61,040 nucleotides of DNA from Comamonadaceae bacterium (GCA_013297985.1 JAAFIY010000008.1:1-61040), one strand, 5' to 3'; positions 20,142 to 31,499 are shown, numbered from the stretch's first letter. Made by a program: numbers and translations. Notes: a model not told the origin generated them from the sequence alone.

Positions 20142-22885
20142 CTACAGGTTGGGCGCCAGGAGTCGCTGCACGTCTGCCACCGCTTGGCCGCGGCGCGCCG
20201 CCAAGTCGGCTACCTGATCATCGCCCACCTTGCCCACGCTGAAATAGGTGGCCTGCGGGTGCGCCAAGTAAAAGCCGCTGACGCTGGCCGCAGGCGTCAT
20301 GGCCATGGATTCGGTCAGCGCCATCCCCGCATCTTCGGCGCGCAGCAAGTCAAACATGGCTTGCTTGACACTGTGGTCGGGGCAGGCCGGGTAGCCGGGG
20401 GCGGGGCGGATGCCTTGGTATTTTTCAGCCACCAGGCCTTCGATGTCTAAATCTTCGGCCGCCGCATAGCCCCACAAATCGCGCCGCACCCGCTGGTGCA
20501 GGCATTCAGCAAAGGCTTCCGCCAAACGGTCGGCCAATGCCTTCAACATGATGGCGCTGTAGTCGTCGTGGTCGGCCATGAAGTAGGCCTCTTTGGCGTC
20601 CACGCCAATGCCTGCGGTGACGGCAAATGCGCCCACGTAGTCGGCCGCCACACCCTTGGGCGCCACAAAGTCGGCCAAGCAGCGGCTGGGGCGCATCACG
20701 CCTTCAGCCCGCTGTTTTTCGGTCTGCTGGCGCAGGCCGTGCCAAGTAAGCACCGCTTGGCTGCGGGTTTCATCGGCATACAGCTCGATGTCGTCGTCAC
20801 GCACGGTGTTGGCGGGCCACAGGCCCATCACACCGTGCGCCGTCAGCCAGCGGCCTTCAATTAGCCGCTGCAGCATGCGTTTGCCGTCGCTGAAGACGCG
20901 CTGTGCCTCGGTGCCCACCACTTCGTCTTTCAAAATGGCAGGGAAAGGCCCCGCCAAATCCCAAGTTTGAAAGAACGGGCCCCAGTCAATAAAGCGGGCC
21001 AGCTCGGCCAAATCAAAGTTCTTAAACACCCGCCGCCCAATGAATTTGGGCACGGGCGGCGTGTAGCCCGACCAATCGATGGGCGTCTTGTTGGCCCGCG
21101 CCTGGGCCAGCGTCCACATGGGGGTTTGCTTTTTGTTGGCGTGCTGCTCGCGCACCTTCACATAGTCGGCCTGTACCTCGGCGATGTAGCGAGCGGCTTG
21201 CTCAGACGAAATCAGGTTTTGCGCCACGCCCACGCTGCGTGACGCATCAGGCACGTACACCACCGGGCCATCGTAGTGCGGCGCAATCTTGACCGCCGTG
21301 TGTACCCGGCTGGTGGTGGCGCCGCCAATCAGCAGCGGAATTTTGCGCAGGCGAAAGTAGTCGTCTTTTTGCATTTCAGACGCCACCACCTGCATTTCTT
21401 CTAGGCTGGGGGTGATCAGGCCGGAGAGGCCAATGATGTCAGCGCCTTCCACCTTGGCTTTGGCCAAGATATCGTGGCAGGGCACCATCACGCCCATGTT
21501 GACCACTTCAAAGTTGTTGCACTGCAAGACCACGGTGACGATGTTCTTGCCGATGTCGTGCACGTCACCTTTCACCGTGGCAATCACGATCTTGCCGCGC
21601 GGCTTGACGTCCATGCCTGCTGCGGCCTGCTGACGCTTTTCTTCTTCAATAAAGGGCACCAAGTGGGCCACCGCCTGCTTCATCACCCGGGCGCTTTTCA
21701 CCACCTGCGGCAAGAACATCTTGCCTTGGCCAAACAGGTCGCCCACGATGTTCATGCCGGCCATCAGTGGGCCTTCAATCACCTCCAGCGGGCGGCCGCC
21801 ACGGTCTTGGATGGCTTGCCACACCTCTTGGGTGTCCGCCACGATGTGGTCAGTGATGCCGTGCACCAACGCATGGCTTAGTCGCTGCTCCACCGGCAAA
21901 GCGCGCCATTCGTTCTTTTTGCTGTCGTCGCGGGCGGCGCCCTTGGCACTTTCGGCCACTTCCACCAAGCGTTCACCCGCATCGGCGCGGCGGTTGAGCA
22001 CCACGTCTTCGACCCGCTCGCGCAGCGTGGGCTCTAGGTCGTCGTACACGCCCACCATGCCCGCGTTGACAATGCCCATGTCCATGCCCGCGCGAATCGC
22101 GTGGTACAGAAACACCGTGTGAATCGCCTCGCGCACCGGGTCATTGCCGCGAAAGCTAAAGCTGACATTGCTCACCCCGCCCGACACCTTGGCGCCGGGT
22201 AAGTTGGCCTTGATCCACGCCGTGGCTTCAACGAAGTCCACCGCGTAGTTGTTGTGCTCTTCAATGCCGGTGGCCACGGCAAAAATGTTGGGGTCAAAAA
22301 TGATGTCTTCAGGCGGAAAACCCACCTCATCCACCAGCATGCGATAGGCCCGCTGACAGATCTCGGTCTTGCGGGCAAAGGTGTCGGCTTGGCCTTGTTC
22401 GTCAAAGGCCATCACCACCGTGGCCGCGCCGTAGCGGCGCAAGAGCTTGGCCTGGCGCTTGAACTCGGCCGGGCCTTCTTTTAAGCTGATGCTGTTGACA
22501 ATGGCCTTGCCCTGCACGCAACGCAGGCCCGCTTCAATCACGCTCCATTTGCTGCTGTCGATCATGATCGGCACGCGCGCAATGTCAGGCTCTGACGCAA
22601 TCAGGTTCAAAAACCGCACCATGGCGGCTTGGCTGTCCAACATGGCTTCATCCATGTTGATATCAATGATCTGCGCGCCGTTTTCCACCTGCTGGCGCGC
22701 CACGCTTAAGGCTTCATCAAACTGCCCGTTCAAGATCAGCCGCGCAAAGGCCTTGCTGCCGGTGACGTTGGTGCGTTCACCAATGTTGACAAACAGACTG
22801 CCCGCGCCGATGTCCACCGGCATAAGGCCGGATAGGCGCAGGGGGGGTGGCGTGTGCGATGGATTCATCAAAGTGCTCGGTTCGC

Positions 22886-22889
<4 letters not shown>
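20142..22889 (-). CDS. metH: Methionine synthase, pterin/cobalamin/activation domains (split MetH, C-terminal part)
   Basis: The 915-residue C-terminal three modules of cobalamin-dependent methionine synthase. The folate domain opens with [15 protein letters not shown]. The cobalamin domain holds the base-off histidine motif [13 protein letters not shown]. The activation domain has [13 protein letters not shown] and [16 protein letters not shown]. The homocysteine module is encoded by the preceding gene, whose stop overlaps this start as ATGA, so the subunits are translationally coupled. Together they transfer the methyl group of methyltetrahydrofolate via cobalamin to homocysteine. The split is common in this bacterial family. 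No cobalamin riboswitch was recognised upstream. Confidence 0.95.
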
Positions 22890-23977
<1,088 letters not shown>

Positions 23978-23990
23978 AGGGTGTGATTGT

Positions 23991-24025
23991 AGAAATCGCC
24001 CGCATGCGCAGGCTGGGCGACTTCT
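23991..24025 (-). other. Hairpin between the iron-sulfur protein gene and metH
   Basis: AGAAATCGCCC and GGGCGACTTCT pair at 10 of 11 positions around a 13-base loop, 14 bases upstream of the metH N-terminal gene and 52 bases after the preceding gene's stop. On the minus strand it is followed only by ACAATC, so termination is possible but weak; it could equally be a leader structure of metH. Confidence 0.35.
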
Positions 24026-24076
24026 CTAGATGCGGCTTGTGCAGCTTCTGCGCAAGCGCTCAGTGGATAAGCGAGG

Positions 24077-26059
24077 CTAAGCACCCGGCGCCACAAAGCC
24101 CGCTGCGACGTGCGACAAGTCACAAAACGGCTTGTTCTTGGATTGCCCGCAGCGGCACAGCCGCGCCTCGGTCACCCGGGCGACGGTGCGGCCGGTACCG
24201 GCGCAGATTTCCAAGTTGCCCTGCACCTGCAGCGGCCCGTCGCGCAAGGGGTTGACTTGCAGAGGGCCGTTGCGCGCTGCCAATGGGTCGGTGGCGCCAC
24301 TCATGGGTTCGCCACTGGCCACAAAACCGGTGGTGGCGTGGGCGCCGTCGCACCAGGGCTTGTTGGCTGACTGGCCGCAGCGGCACAAAGTGGCGCGAAA
24401 ACCATCGGGCTGCCCCGCCAGCACCAAGGGGGCGTGCACGGCATAGGGGCCGTTTTCGCGAATGCGCAATTGATTCACTGCGGGGGCGGCCTCTTGTGCA
24501 CCGTTGTCGTGGCGCAGGTAGCTGATGGCGCCTGAAGGACAGTTGTGCGCCACGCCCACCAGTGCTTCGGCCGACACCGTGTCAGGAAAAATCCATTCAC
24601 CCGGCGTGTTGGCCTTGAACACGCTGGGGGCGTCCAACACGCAATGGCGGGCGTGGATGCAGCGCTTGCCGTCAAAGCGCACCGTCAGGTCGCGGCCCTT
24701 GACCACTTCCACCGCAGGCGCAGGGGCGGGTGTAGCGTGGGGCGCGAGCGTCGACCCGGCCACGCTGGGAACAAGCACGGCGGGGGCGGGTGCCTGCGGC
24801 GCTGCTACACCGGCTAGGGCAATCAGGGCCGCCTGCTGCTGCGCCAAGAGCGCAATCACACCGGCCCAAGCCTCGGGGTTCTCGCCCGGCACGGGCACCA
24901 CTGGCAACTCCAAGGCCCGCTGGCGCAGTTGGCCCAGACGCTCGGCCATCAGCTCGGCCGCATGGGCCGGTGGCAGCAAGGCCAAGGTGCGTAGCGGGGT
25001 GAAGGTAAGCCCGGCGTGCGGGCCACCAGCGTCATCGCGGGCCGGGCGGGCCGCCAAGCCTTCGCCCACCGGCACCATGGCGCGCATCAGCGCAAAGCTG
25101 CACGACAGCCAAGTGGCCTTGTGCGCCCGCTCGGTGGCCGCAAAGCCCTGCAGCAGGCAGCGCAGCGATGTGGTGTACAGCGCATTGCCAATGTCCAGCC
25201 AACGCGCGATGTTCGGGGCGCTGATGTGCACGCGGTCGGTGGCGCTGTGCACCGGCGGGTTCATCACCGGATTGGTGGCCGCGGGCCAGGCAGGCTGAAA
25301 GCTCGGGTCGGCCGATTGCAGCGCGGCCAGCTCGTCGCCGATGCGGCTAAAGCGCGAAAAGTGCGAATCGGCATGCTCGCTGCCCGCGCCTTCGCCTTGG
25401 GTGACGATGGTTTCAATGGCGGCCAAGGCGCTGGCCAAGTCTTTGACAGCCGCCACACCGGGCAGCGGGGCCAGGCTGGCGTCCACTTGCAGCGCGGGGT
25501 TGCCCACAAACACGGCCGCTTCGCCATGGGTGGCCACGCAGGCACGCAGCGAATCGGCCAACACCTCATACAGCCCGCCCACGGTGTCGTAGTCACGCGG
25601 GCCGGGGCTCAAGCGGCCTTCGGGCACGCCCCGACGGTATTGGCCGGTGGGCGAAAAGCCTTGGGCATCCACGAGATGTTCAGCGGCGGGCCGTTCTAGA
25701 AACTTAAAGTGCTCCACCGTGGCGGCGTTAAACGGCGCCAGCCGAATCACAAACCCCGCCGGGTACGGCCCCGCATCCACGGGCAGCGCTGGGCGGCCCA
25801 TGTGGGGCCCAGCCCCTAGGGCGTGGGTGAGGTTGCCCACCAGCGCCAAATGCGCCATTTCTTCATAGGCCACCGACAGGATGCTGCGCCGCCAGCCCTG
25901 CACCGCTTGCTGCTGCGCGGGCGACCAACGGGGATCGGTGCGCTTTAGGCTGAAGGCGGCATACAAGTAGCAGCACATCAGGTGGTGCTCAATTTCGGCG
26001 GCTTCGTGCAGCCAGTACAGCAGCTGTTCGCGGCTGGGTGGGGTGCGGGTCGGCGTCAT
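24077..26059 (-). CDS. Composite ferritin-like / [4Fe-4S] / double CDGSH iron-sulfur protein
   Basis: A 660-residue chain joining three iron-related parts. Residues 1-~390 are a ferritin-like domain of the VioB/iminophenyl-pyruvate dimer synthase type (LYWLHEAAEIEHHLMCCYLYAAF and SVAYEEMAHLALVGNLTHALG supply the Glu/His ligands). At about 470-530 lies a YjdI-like mono-cluster domain (VRFDGKRCIHARHCVLDAPSVF ... AHNCPSGAI). Two CDGSH-type [2Fe-2S] motifs follow, CRCGQSANKPWCDGAH and CRCGQSKNKPFCDLSH, each with the three Cys and one His ligand. An Ala/Pro-rich linker separates the first two parts. The cofactors suggest electron transfer or iron handling; the reaction is unknown. It precedes metH on the same strand. 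Confidence 0.82.
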   Translation of the reverse strand: MTPTRTPPSREQLLYWLHEAAEIEHHLMCCYLYAAFSLKRTDPRWSPAQQQAVQGWRRSILSVAYEEMAHLALVGNLTHALGAGPHMGRPALPVDAGPYPAGFVIRLAPFNAATVEHFKFLERPAAEHLVDAQGFSPTGQYRRGVPEGRLSPGPRDYDTVGGLYEVLADSLRACVATHGEAAVFVGNPALQVDASLAPLPGVAAVKDLASALAAIETIVTQGEGAGSEHADSHFSRFSRIGDELAALQSADPSFQPAWPAATNPVMNPPVHSATDRVHISAPNIARWLDIGNALYTTSLRCLLQGFAATERAHKATWLSCSFALMRAMVPVGEGLAARPARDDAGGPHAGLTFTPLRTLALLPPAHAAELMAERLGQLRQRALELPVVPVPGENPEAWAGVIALLAQQQAALIALAGVAAPQAPAPAVLVPSVAGSTLAPHATPAPAPAVEVVKGRDLTVRFDGKRCIHARHCVLDAPSVFKANTPGEWIFPDTVSAEALVGVAHNCPSGAISYLRHDNGAQEAAPAVNQLRIRENGPYAVHAPLVLAGQPDGFRATLCRCGQSANKPWCDGAHATTGFVASGEPMSGATDPLAARNGPLQVNPLRDGPLQVQGNLEICAGTGRTVARVTEARLCRCGQSKNKPFCDLSHVAAGFVAPGA

Positions 26060-26090
26060 GCTTGCACTTTAGCGGCAGGGGTTGACAGAT

Positions 26091-27023
26091 TCAGCCGCCT
26101 TTGTCGATGCGGGCCAGCACCGCGTCTTGCCTCAGCAGCTTGACGAGCGCGTCCACCACCGTGCGCACGCGGGGCGCCAAACCGCTTCGGTGGGGATAGA
26201 ACACCGCTACCGGTACCACGGTGGCCAGGTGTTGCTGCGGCAGCACCAGGTGCAAGGCTTTGGTTTGCAAAGCCTCCCACGCGTGGTGCAACGCCACCTG
26301 GGCAATGCCTTGGTGCAGCAAGGCGGCGTCGACCACCAGTTCGGGCGCAGACAAGGTGAGCTGTGCGGGCTGATCCAGCGTGTGGGTGTGGCCGCCTTTG
26401 CGAAAACTCCAGGGCAGCGCGCGGCCTGATGTCAGCCGCACGCCAATACGGCGGTGTTGGGCCAGATCCGTCCAGTCCGCCACAGGGCCGGCCGCCTTCA
26501 GATAGGCCGGTGAGGCCACCAGCCGCGTGGGCACCCGGCACACCCGCTGCGCCACCATGCCCTCAGGCGGAGCGCTGCCGCCGCGAATGCCGATGTCAAA
26601 GCCGTCTTTCACCAAATCTGCGCTTTGGTCCGACAGCACCAGCTCAATGCGCAGCTGCGGATGCAGGTCTTGAATGCGGGCCAGGGCGGGCAACACAAAG
26701 CGCCGCCCAAAGCCCACGGCGCTGCTGATGCGCACCTCACCGCTGGCCGCCTTGTTCGGCGTGGCCACATCGCCCGCTTGGTTGAGTGCATTCAGCGCCG
26801 ACCGGGCATGCGCCACCACGCGGACACCTTCGTCTGTCAGACGCAATTGGCGGGTGGTGCGGTTAAAGAGCCGCACACCCAGTTGCGCCTCAAGGGCGGC
26901 CACGCTTTTGCCCACTGCTGCAGGGGTGAGCCCCAGCAGCCGCGCTGCACCCGAAAAGCTGCCTGCGTCGGCGGTACGCACCGCTGCCAAAAAGCCGGGC
27001 CAGTGTTTGTGCAGATGATCCAT
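26091..27023 (-). CDS. LysR-family transcriptional regulator
   Basis: A 310-residue LysR-type regulator. The N-terminal winged helix reads FLAAVRTADAGSFSGAARLLGLTPAAVGKSVAALEAQLGVRLFNRTTRQLRLTDEG. The effector domain begins near GEVRISSAVGFGRRFVLPAL. It is divergent from the NmrA-like oxidoreductase gene over a 113-base gap, the classical layout in which a LysR protein controls itself and its neighbour. A CAAC-N5-GTTG dyad at 27035-27051 is a possible binding site. The inducer is unknown. Confidence 0.92.
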   Translation of the reverse strand: MDHLHKHWPGFLAAVRTADAGSFSGAARLLGLTPAAVGKSVAALEAQLGVRLFNRTTRQLRLTDEGVRVVAHARSALNALNQAGDVATPNKAASGEVRISSAVGFGRRFVLPALARIQDLHPQLRIELVLSDQSADLVKDGFDIGIRGGSAPPEGMVAQRVCRVPTRLVASPAYLKAAGPVADWTDLAQHRRIGVRLTSGRALPWSFRKGGHTHTLDQPAQLTLSAPELVVDAALLHQGIAQVALHHAWEALQTKALHLVLPQQHLATVVPVAVFYPHRSGLAPRVRTVVDALVKLLRQDAVLARIDKGG

Positions 27024-27034
27024 GGCGTCTTATT

Positions 27035-27051
27035 TGCAACTTTAGGTTGTG
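27035..27051. promoter_or_regulatory. Candidate LysR operator
   Basis: CAAC-TTTAG-GTTG forms a short dyad 14 bases upstream of the LysR start, in the divergent gap with the NmrA-like gene. The symmetry and position fit a LysR box, but the match to T-N11-A is only approximate. Confidence 0.35.
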
Positions 27052-27136
27052 AATGCTGATCGCGATGGTGCCTTTTCGCAAGGGCCATGGCTTCGCACAA
27101 TTCATTCACCTTCTACCCACCACACGGAGTTTTGCC

Positions 27137-27979
27137 ATGTCACGCATCTTGATCACCGGCGCCAGCGGCACCATTGGCAGGCATCTCGTTCAGTCACTCA
27201 CCGCCCAGGGCACGCCGTTTGAGGTGATGCGCTCCAAGCCGGTGGCCGATGGCCGCACCCGCGTGGGCAGCTACGACGACGTGGCCAGCTTGACCGCTGC
27301 GTTCGCCGACATCGACACCTTGTTTGTGTTGCTGCCGCTGACGCCCAACAAACTCACTCACGCCCGCCACGTGGCCGCCGCAGCCAAGACGGCAGGCGTG
27401 AGCCACATCGTGCGCTCAAGCGGCGCGGGCGCTGACCCAGCGGCGGGCTTTGCATTGCCGCGCTTGCAGGGGCAGGTGGATGAAATTTTGGCCTCCACTG
27501 GTCTGGCCACCACCTTCTTGCGCCCTGCGGGCTTTATGCAGAACTACCTGAGCTTCATGGCCGACATGGTGCGCGGCGGCATGATTTATGGTGCTACCGC
27601 TGACGCAGCGCAGTCGCTGATCGACGCCCGTGACATTGCCGCCGTGGCGGCCCGGGTGCTGGTCAACCCGGCCCCACACGCGGGCCAGGCCTACACCCTC
27701 ACAGGTGGCGAGGCCCTGACAGATAGCCAACGCGCCGCCGTGCTCTCGCAAGCGCTGGGTCGGCCGGTAGGCTTCACCGCCATCGCGCCGCAAGCTGCCA
27801 CAGATGCCATGCGCCAAATGGGCATGCCCGACGAACTGGTGAGCTGGATGGCGTCGCTCAATGAGCTGGTCAGCGCAGGCTATGCGGCGGGCATCAGCCC
27901 CGATGTGCAAAACCTACTGGGCCGCGCCCCGATCGGGTTTGCGCAATTCGCCGCTGAGCATCAGGCCGCCTGGCGCTAA
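27137..27979 (+). CDS. NmrA-like NAD(P)-binding oxidoreductase
   Basis: A 280-residue atypical short-chain dehydrogenase of the NmrA/quinone oxidoreductase 2 type. The Rossmann motif is at the very N terminus (MSRILITGASGTIGRHLVQSL); later parts are VSHIVRSSGAGADPAAG, TTFLRPAGFMQNYLSF and IDARDIAAVAARVL. ACGGAG precedes the ATG at 27137, and the longer upstream reading lacks a ribosome site. There is no classical Tyr-x-x-x-Lys pair, so it may bind NAD(P)H for regulation or reduce quinones. It is probably controlled by the divergent LysR protein. Confidence 0.87.
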   Translation: MSRILITGASGTIGRHLVQSLTAQGTPFEVMRSKPVADGRTRVGSYDDVASLTAAFADIDTLFVLLPLTPNKLTHARHVAAAAKTAGVSHIVRSSGAGADPAAGFALPRLQGQVDEILASTGLATTFLRPAGFMQNYLSFMADMVRGGMIYGATADAAQSLIDARDIAAVAARVLVNPAPHAGQAYTLTGGEALTDSQRAAVLSQALGRPVGFTAIAPQAATDAMRQMGMPDELVSWMASLNELVSAGYAAGISPDVQNLLGRAPIGFAQFAAEHQAAWR

Positions 27980-28038
27980 CACCGGCAGCGACCGGGGCCA
28001 AGCCGACCCAACAGCCGGGGCTGAGACAATGCGGAGTT

Positions 28039-28434
28039 ATGCAACACCTTCTTCCCAAGGAAGCCTGGGCATATCTGCAGCAGCACCCCGAGGCGCTGTT
28101 TGTCGACGTGCGCATGGAAATCGAATCGATGTACGTGGGACGGCCGCCAGGCGCATTCAACATCCCCTGGTACGAATACCCCGAGATGGCGCCCGACCCC
28201 CAGCGCTTTGTGGAAGCCGTCACCCGCGAAGCCGGTGGCGACCACCAGCGCCCGGTGCTACTGCTCTGCCGCAGCGGCCGCCGCACCATTGACGCGGGCC
28301 AGGCCCTGGAGACTGCGGGCTTTACCCAGGTTGCGCATGTGGTGCATGGCTTTGAGGGCGATCTCGACCCAGGCTTTCACCGCAGCACCGTCAATGGCTG
28401 GCGCCATGACGGCCTGCCGTGGGAACAGATGTGA
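28039..28434 (+). CDS. Rhodanese-like domain protein
   Basis: A 131-residue single-domain rhodanese, a sulfurtransferase fold. The active-site loop is LLCRSGRRTIDAG with the persulfide-forming cysteine, and the N-terminal LFVDVRMEIESMYVGRPPGAFNIPW matches the conserved D-V-R ... G-x-I-x-x-A pattern. No signal peptide is seen, so it is cytoplasmic. It stands alone between the oxidoreductase and recQ, and the substrate is unknown. Confidence 0.9.
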   Translation: MQHLLPKEAWAYLQQHPEALFVDVRMEIESMYVGRPPGAFNIPWYEYPEMAPDPQRFVEAVTREAGGDHQRPVLLLCRSGRRTIDAGQALETAGFTQVAHVVHGFEGDLDPGFHRSTVNGWRHDGLPWEQM

Positions 28435-28460
28435 GCGCGGCCCGCGAAAGCTTTAAGCGT

Positions 28461-28513
28461 TTTGGGCCATTTGCGCTTTGTTTATCGGCCTAAGCAGCTA
28501 CTGTTTTGATAGC
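28461..28513 (-). repeat. Short dispersed repeat upstream of and across the recQ start
   Basis: Reads TTTGGGCCATTTGCGCTTTG then TTTATCGGCC and AAGCAGCTACTGTTTTGATAGC. It has the order GCGCTT..ATCG..GCAGCTA..ATAGC of the dispersed element in reverse orientation. The annotated TTG start of recQ lies inside it, which makes that start doubtful. Confidence 0.55.
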
Positions 28514-30500
28514 TGAATCGCTCTCGCCACCCCAGCTGGACGCCCGCGATCCGCAGCAGGTGCTGCGCCAGGTGTTTGGCCACGACGGCTTTCGCGGCGC
28601 CCAGCAAGCCATCATTGAACACGTGGTGGCCAGCGGCGATGCGCTGGTGCTCATGCCCACCGGCGGCGGCAAAAGCCTGTGCTTTCAGGTGCCCGCGCTG
28701 GTGCGCCATGCGCGCGGCCAAGGGGTGGCGTTGGTGGTGTCGCCGCTCATTGCGCTGATGCACGACCAAGTGGGCGCCCTGCGCGAACTGGGTGTCAACG
28801 CCGCCGTGCTCAACAGCAGCCTGGATTGGCAAGAGGCCATGGACACCGAGCGCCGCTTTGCTGCGGGCCAAATCACCGTGCTGTATGCCGCGCCCGAGCG
28901 GGTGACGCAGCCGCGGTTTCTTGAGCTGCTGCAAGCGCTGTACGACCGCAGCGCCATCAGCCTGTTTGCCATTGATGAAGCCCATTGCGTCAGCCAATGG
29001 GGCCACGACTTTCGGCCCGAATACCGCGCCCTGGCGCTGCTGCACGAGCGCTTTGCGGGCGTGCCCCGGGTGGCGCTGACCGCCACAGCCGACGACATCA
29101 CCCGCGCCGACATCATCGAGCGGCTGCAACTGCAAGACGCGCGCACCTTTGTCAGCAGCTTTGACCGCCCCAACATCCGCTACACCGTGGTGGAAAAAGA
29201 CGGCGCGCCCACCGCGCAACTCATTGCCTTTATTGAGCAAGCGCAGCTAGAGCACGGCCCGCTGGCCAGCGGCATCGTGTATTGCCAAACCCGCAAGCGC
29301 ACTGAAGAAGTGGCCACCGCCTTACAGCGCGCGGGCATCAGCGCGGCGCATTACCACGCGGGCATGGACACCGACGCCCGCGCGCGCGCCCAAGACCGCT
29401 TTATTGCCGACGAGGTGCAAGTGATGGTGGCCACCATCGCCTTTGGCATGGGCATTGACAAGCCCGACGTGCGCTTTGTGGCCCACCTGGATTTGCCCAA
29501 GAACATCGAAGGCTATTACCAAGAAACCGGCCGCGCGGGCCGCGACGGCCAGCAATCTGACGCGTGGATGACCTACGGCCTGCAAGACGTGGTGATGCAC
29601 AAAAGCCGCATTGACGAGGGCGAAGCCAACGACGACTTCAAGCGCGTGATGAGCGCCAAGCTAGACGCCCTCTTGGCCCTGGCCGAGGCCACCGACTGCC
29701 GCCGCGCCCGGCTGCTGGCCTACTTTGGTGAAAGCTATGCCGGTGTGGCCGCGCCAAACACCGCCGACCCCGCGCCGCCAGCCGAGGGCACCCCGCTGCG
29801 CCCGCGCTGCATGGCCTGCGACAACTGCCTTCAGCCCCCCGCGCAAATTGACGCCACCGAGCCCGCCCGCATGCTCTTGTCCACCCTGTACCGGGTGCAG
29901 CAAGCCAGCGGCAACGCCTTTGGCGCGGGCCACATCCTGGACGTGCTGCGTGGCAAAGACAGCCCCAAGGTGCAGCAATATGGCCACCACCACTTAAGCA
30001 CCTGGGGCCTGTGCGCCGAGGTGCCTGAGGCCACCTTGCGCCGCGTGCTGCGCCAGTTGGTGGCACTGGGCGCAGTGGCGGTGTCGTCGGGCGACTACCC
30101 CACGCTGCACCTGACGGCGGCTGCCCGACCGTATTTGCGCGGGGAGCAAACCCTCACCCTGCGCGCCGACGCGCCCGCGCCGATAAAAAAGAAGTCAAAA
30201 CAAGCTGCAGCGCCCTATTCAACAGCGCAAGCAGCTACAAAAAAGAGAGCGAATGATCTCCCAGCGTTGGCCGATGCCGACCAAACCCTGTTCGACACCC
30301 TGCGCCAATGGCGCACCGCGCTGGCCAAAGAGCGCGGCCTGCCGCCGTATGTGATTTTTCATGACAGCGTGCTGCGCGCCATTGCCCAGGTGCGACCTGC
30401 CGACACCGACGCGCTGTCGCAAATCAGTGGCATTGGGGCAGCCAAACTGGCGGCCCATGGCGACGCGGTGCTGGCACTGTGCCAGTCAGCACGCCACTGA
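28506..30500 (+). CDS. recQ: ATP-dependent DNA helicase RecQ
   Basis: RecQ unwinds DNA 3'-5' in the RecF recombination pathway. The helicase core has [70 protein letters not shown] and [12 protein letters not shown]. The zinc-binding RQC part carries [12 protein letters not shown] and CMACDNCL, and an HRDC domain closes the protein ([20 protein letters not shown]). The TTG start at 28506 lies in a repeat; a GTG near 28560 ([13 protein letters not shown]) may be the ancestral one. The RQC-HRDC linker (about residues 560-585) is Lys/Ala-rich and encoded partly by another repeat copy at 30205-30239. Confidence 0.95.
   Translation: MIAESLSPPQLDARDPQQVLRQVFGHDGFRGAQQAIIEHVVASGDALVLMPTGGGKSLCFQVPALVRHARGQGVALVVSPLIALMHDQVGALRELGVNAAVLNSSLDWQEAMDTERRFAAGQITVLYAAPERVTQPRFLELLQALYDRSAISLFAIDEAHCVSQWGHDFRPEYRALALLHERFAGVPRVALTATADDITRADIIERLQLQDARTFVSSFDRPNIRYTVVEKDGAPTAQLIAFIEQAQLEHGPLASGIVYCQTRKRTEEVATALQRAGISAAHYHAGMDTDARARAQDRFIADEVQVMVATIAFGMGIDKPDVRFVAHLDLPKNIEGYYQETGRAGRDGQQSDAWMTYGLQDVVMHKSRIDEGEANDDFKRVMSAKLDALLALAEATDCRRARLLAYFGESYAGVAAPNTADPAPPAEGTPLRPRCMACDNCLQPPAQIDATEPARMLLSTLYRVQQASGNAFGAGHILDVLRGKDSPKVQQYGHHHLSTWGLCAEVPEATLRRVLRQLVALGAVAVSSGDYPTLHLTAAARPYLRGEQTLTLRADAPAPIKKKSKQAAAPYSTAQAATKKRANDLPALADADQTLFDTLRQWRTALAKERGLPPYVIFHDSVLRAIAQVRPADTDALSQISGIGAAKLAAHGDAVLALCQSARH
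30205..30239 (-). repeat. Short dispersed repeat inside the recQ linker
   Basis: CTGCAGCGCCCTATTCAACA then GCGCAAGCAGCTACA. The reverse complement of 45495-45546 carries nearly the same string (CTGCAGCGCCCTATTTGATT, GCGCAAGCAGCTACA). It is translated as part of the flexible segment between the RQC and HRDC domains. Confidence 0.65.
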
Positions 30501-30563
30501 GCGCTGCGGTAACCTTGTGTAACGGCGCCGGGTGGGCGTCGGTTTTGGGCCCATCGGCGAGCC

Positions 30564-31499
30564 ATGCACATCTTGTTGGTTGAAGACGCCAAATCCATCG
30601 CGCGTGTCATGACGCTGCGGCTGGAGTCGCACGGCCACACGGTCAGCCACGCCATCAACGGCGAACGCGCGGTGGCCATGTTCAGCCAAGGCGGCCCCGA
30701 CCTGATCTTGATGGACGTGGAAATGCCGGTGATGAACGGCTTTGTCGCCGCTCGGCAGATCCGTGCGCTCGAAGCCGAGCTTGAATGGGCCTGGACGCCC
30801 ATTATTTTTTTAACCAGCACCGACACGGTGGAGAACCTCATTGCCGCCATTGATGCGGGCGGCGATGACTTTCTGTTTAAGTCCGCGCCCGAGGCCGTGC
30901 TGCGCGCCAAGCTCACCGCCATGAGCCGCACCGCCCAATTGCGCCAGCGGCTGGCGCAGGCCAATGCGCAGATTCAGCGTATGGCCGACCACGACGGCCT
31001 GACCGGCCTGTACAACCGCCGCTATCTCGACACCGAACTGGCCCGCTTGTGGGCCCAGTCAACACCTGAAGGCACCGAAGTGGCGGTGCTGATGCTCGAC
31101 GTCGACAACTTCAAAAAATACAACGACCGCTATGGTCACCACGAGGGGGACCATTGCCTTAAATCGGTGGCCGCTGCCATTGAAGCCGTGGTGGCGCAAA
31201 TCGCGGCCGACGGCCTGTGCCCACAGGCCTTTGCTGCCCGTTATGGCGGCGAAGAATTCACCGTGGTGCTGCCGTGCGTGACCGACGCCGCCTATGCCAG
31301 CGTGCCCGAACGGGTGCTGCAAGCCATTCTTGGCCTGCGCCTCAAACATGAAAGCAATCCGCCTTTGGGCTTTGTGACGGCCAGCGTGGGCGCGTCGCGC
31401 GCCAAGCCCCAGGCCATGTCGGCGGCAGTGATGATTCAACACGCAGATGCTCGCCTCTATGAAGCCAAACGCGGCGGGCGCAACCAGGCGGTGATCTGA
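30564..31499 (+). CDS. Response regulator with GGDEF (diguanylate cyclase) domain
   Basis: A 311-residue two-domain regulator. The receiver domain occupies residues 1-~125, with the phosphoacceptor aspartate in LILMDVEMPVMNG (about residue 52), the acidic pair in VEDAKS and the switch threonine in IIFLTSTDTVEN. A coiled linker (SRTAQLRQRLAQANAQIQRMADHDGLTGLYNRRYL) leads to a GGDEF domain with an intact GGEEF signature (ARYGGEEFTVVLP), so it should make cyclic di-GMP. The RxxD inhibitory site expected before the signature is replaced by CPQA, so product inhibition at the I-site is unlikely. No partner kinase is adjacent. Confidence 0.93.
   Translation: MHILLVEDAKSIARVMTLRLESHGHTVSHAINGERAVAMFSQGGPDLILMDVEMPVMNGFVAARQIRALEAELEWAWTPIIFLTSTDTVENLIAAIDAGGDDFLFKSAPEAVLRAKLTAMSRTAQLRQRLAQANAQIQRMADHDGLTGLYNRRYLDTELARLWAQSTPEGTEVAVLMLDVDNFKKYNDRYGHHEGDHCLKSVAAAIEAVVAQIAADGLCPQAFAARYGGEEFTVVLPCVTDAAYASVPERVLQAILGLRLKHESNPPLGFVTASVGASRAKPQAMSAAVMIQHADARLYEAKRGGRNQAVI

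Noticed and set aside
23978..24076. Cobalamin or SAM riboswitch upstream of metH
   Set aside because: The 99-base gap is too short for a cobalamin riboswitch and shows no B12-box; only a simple hairpin is present.
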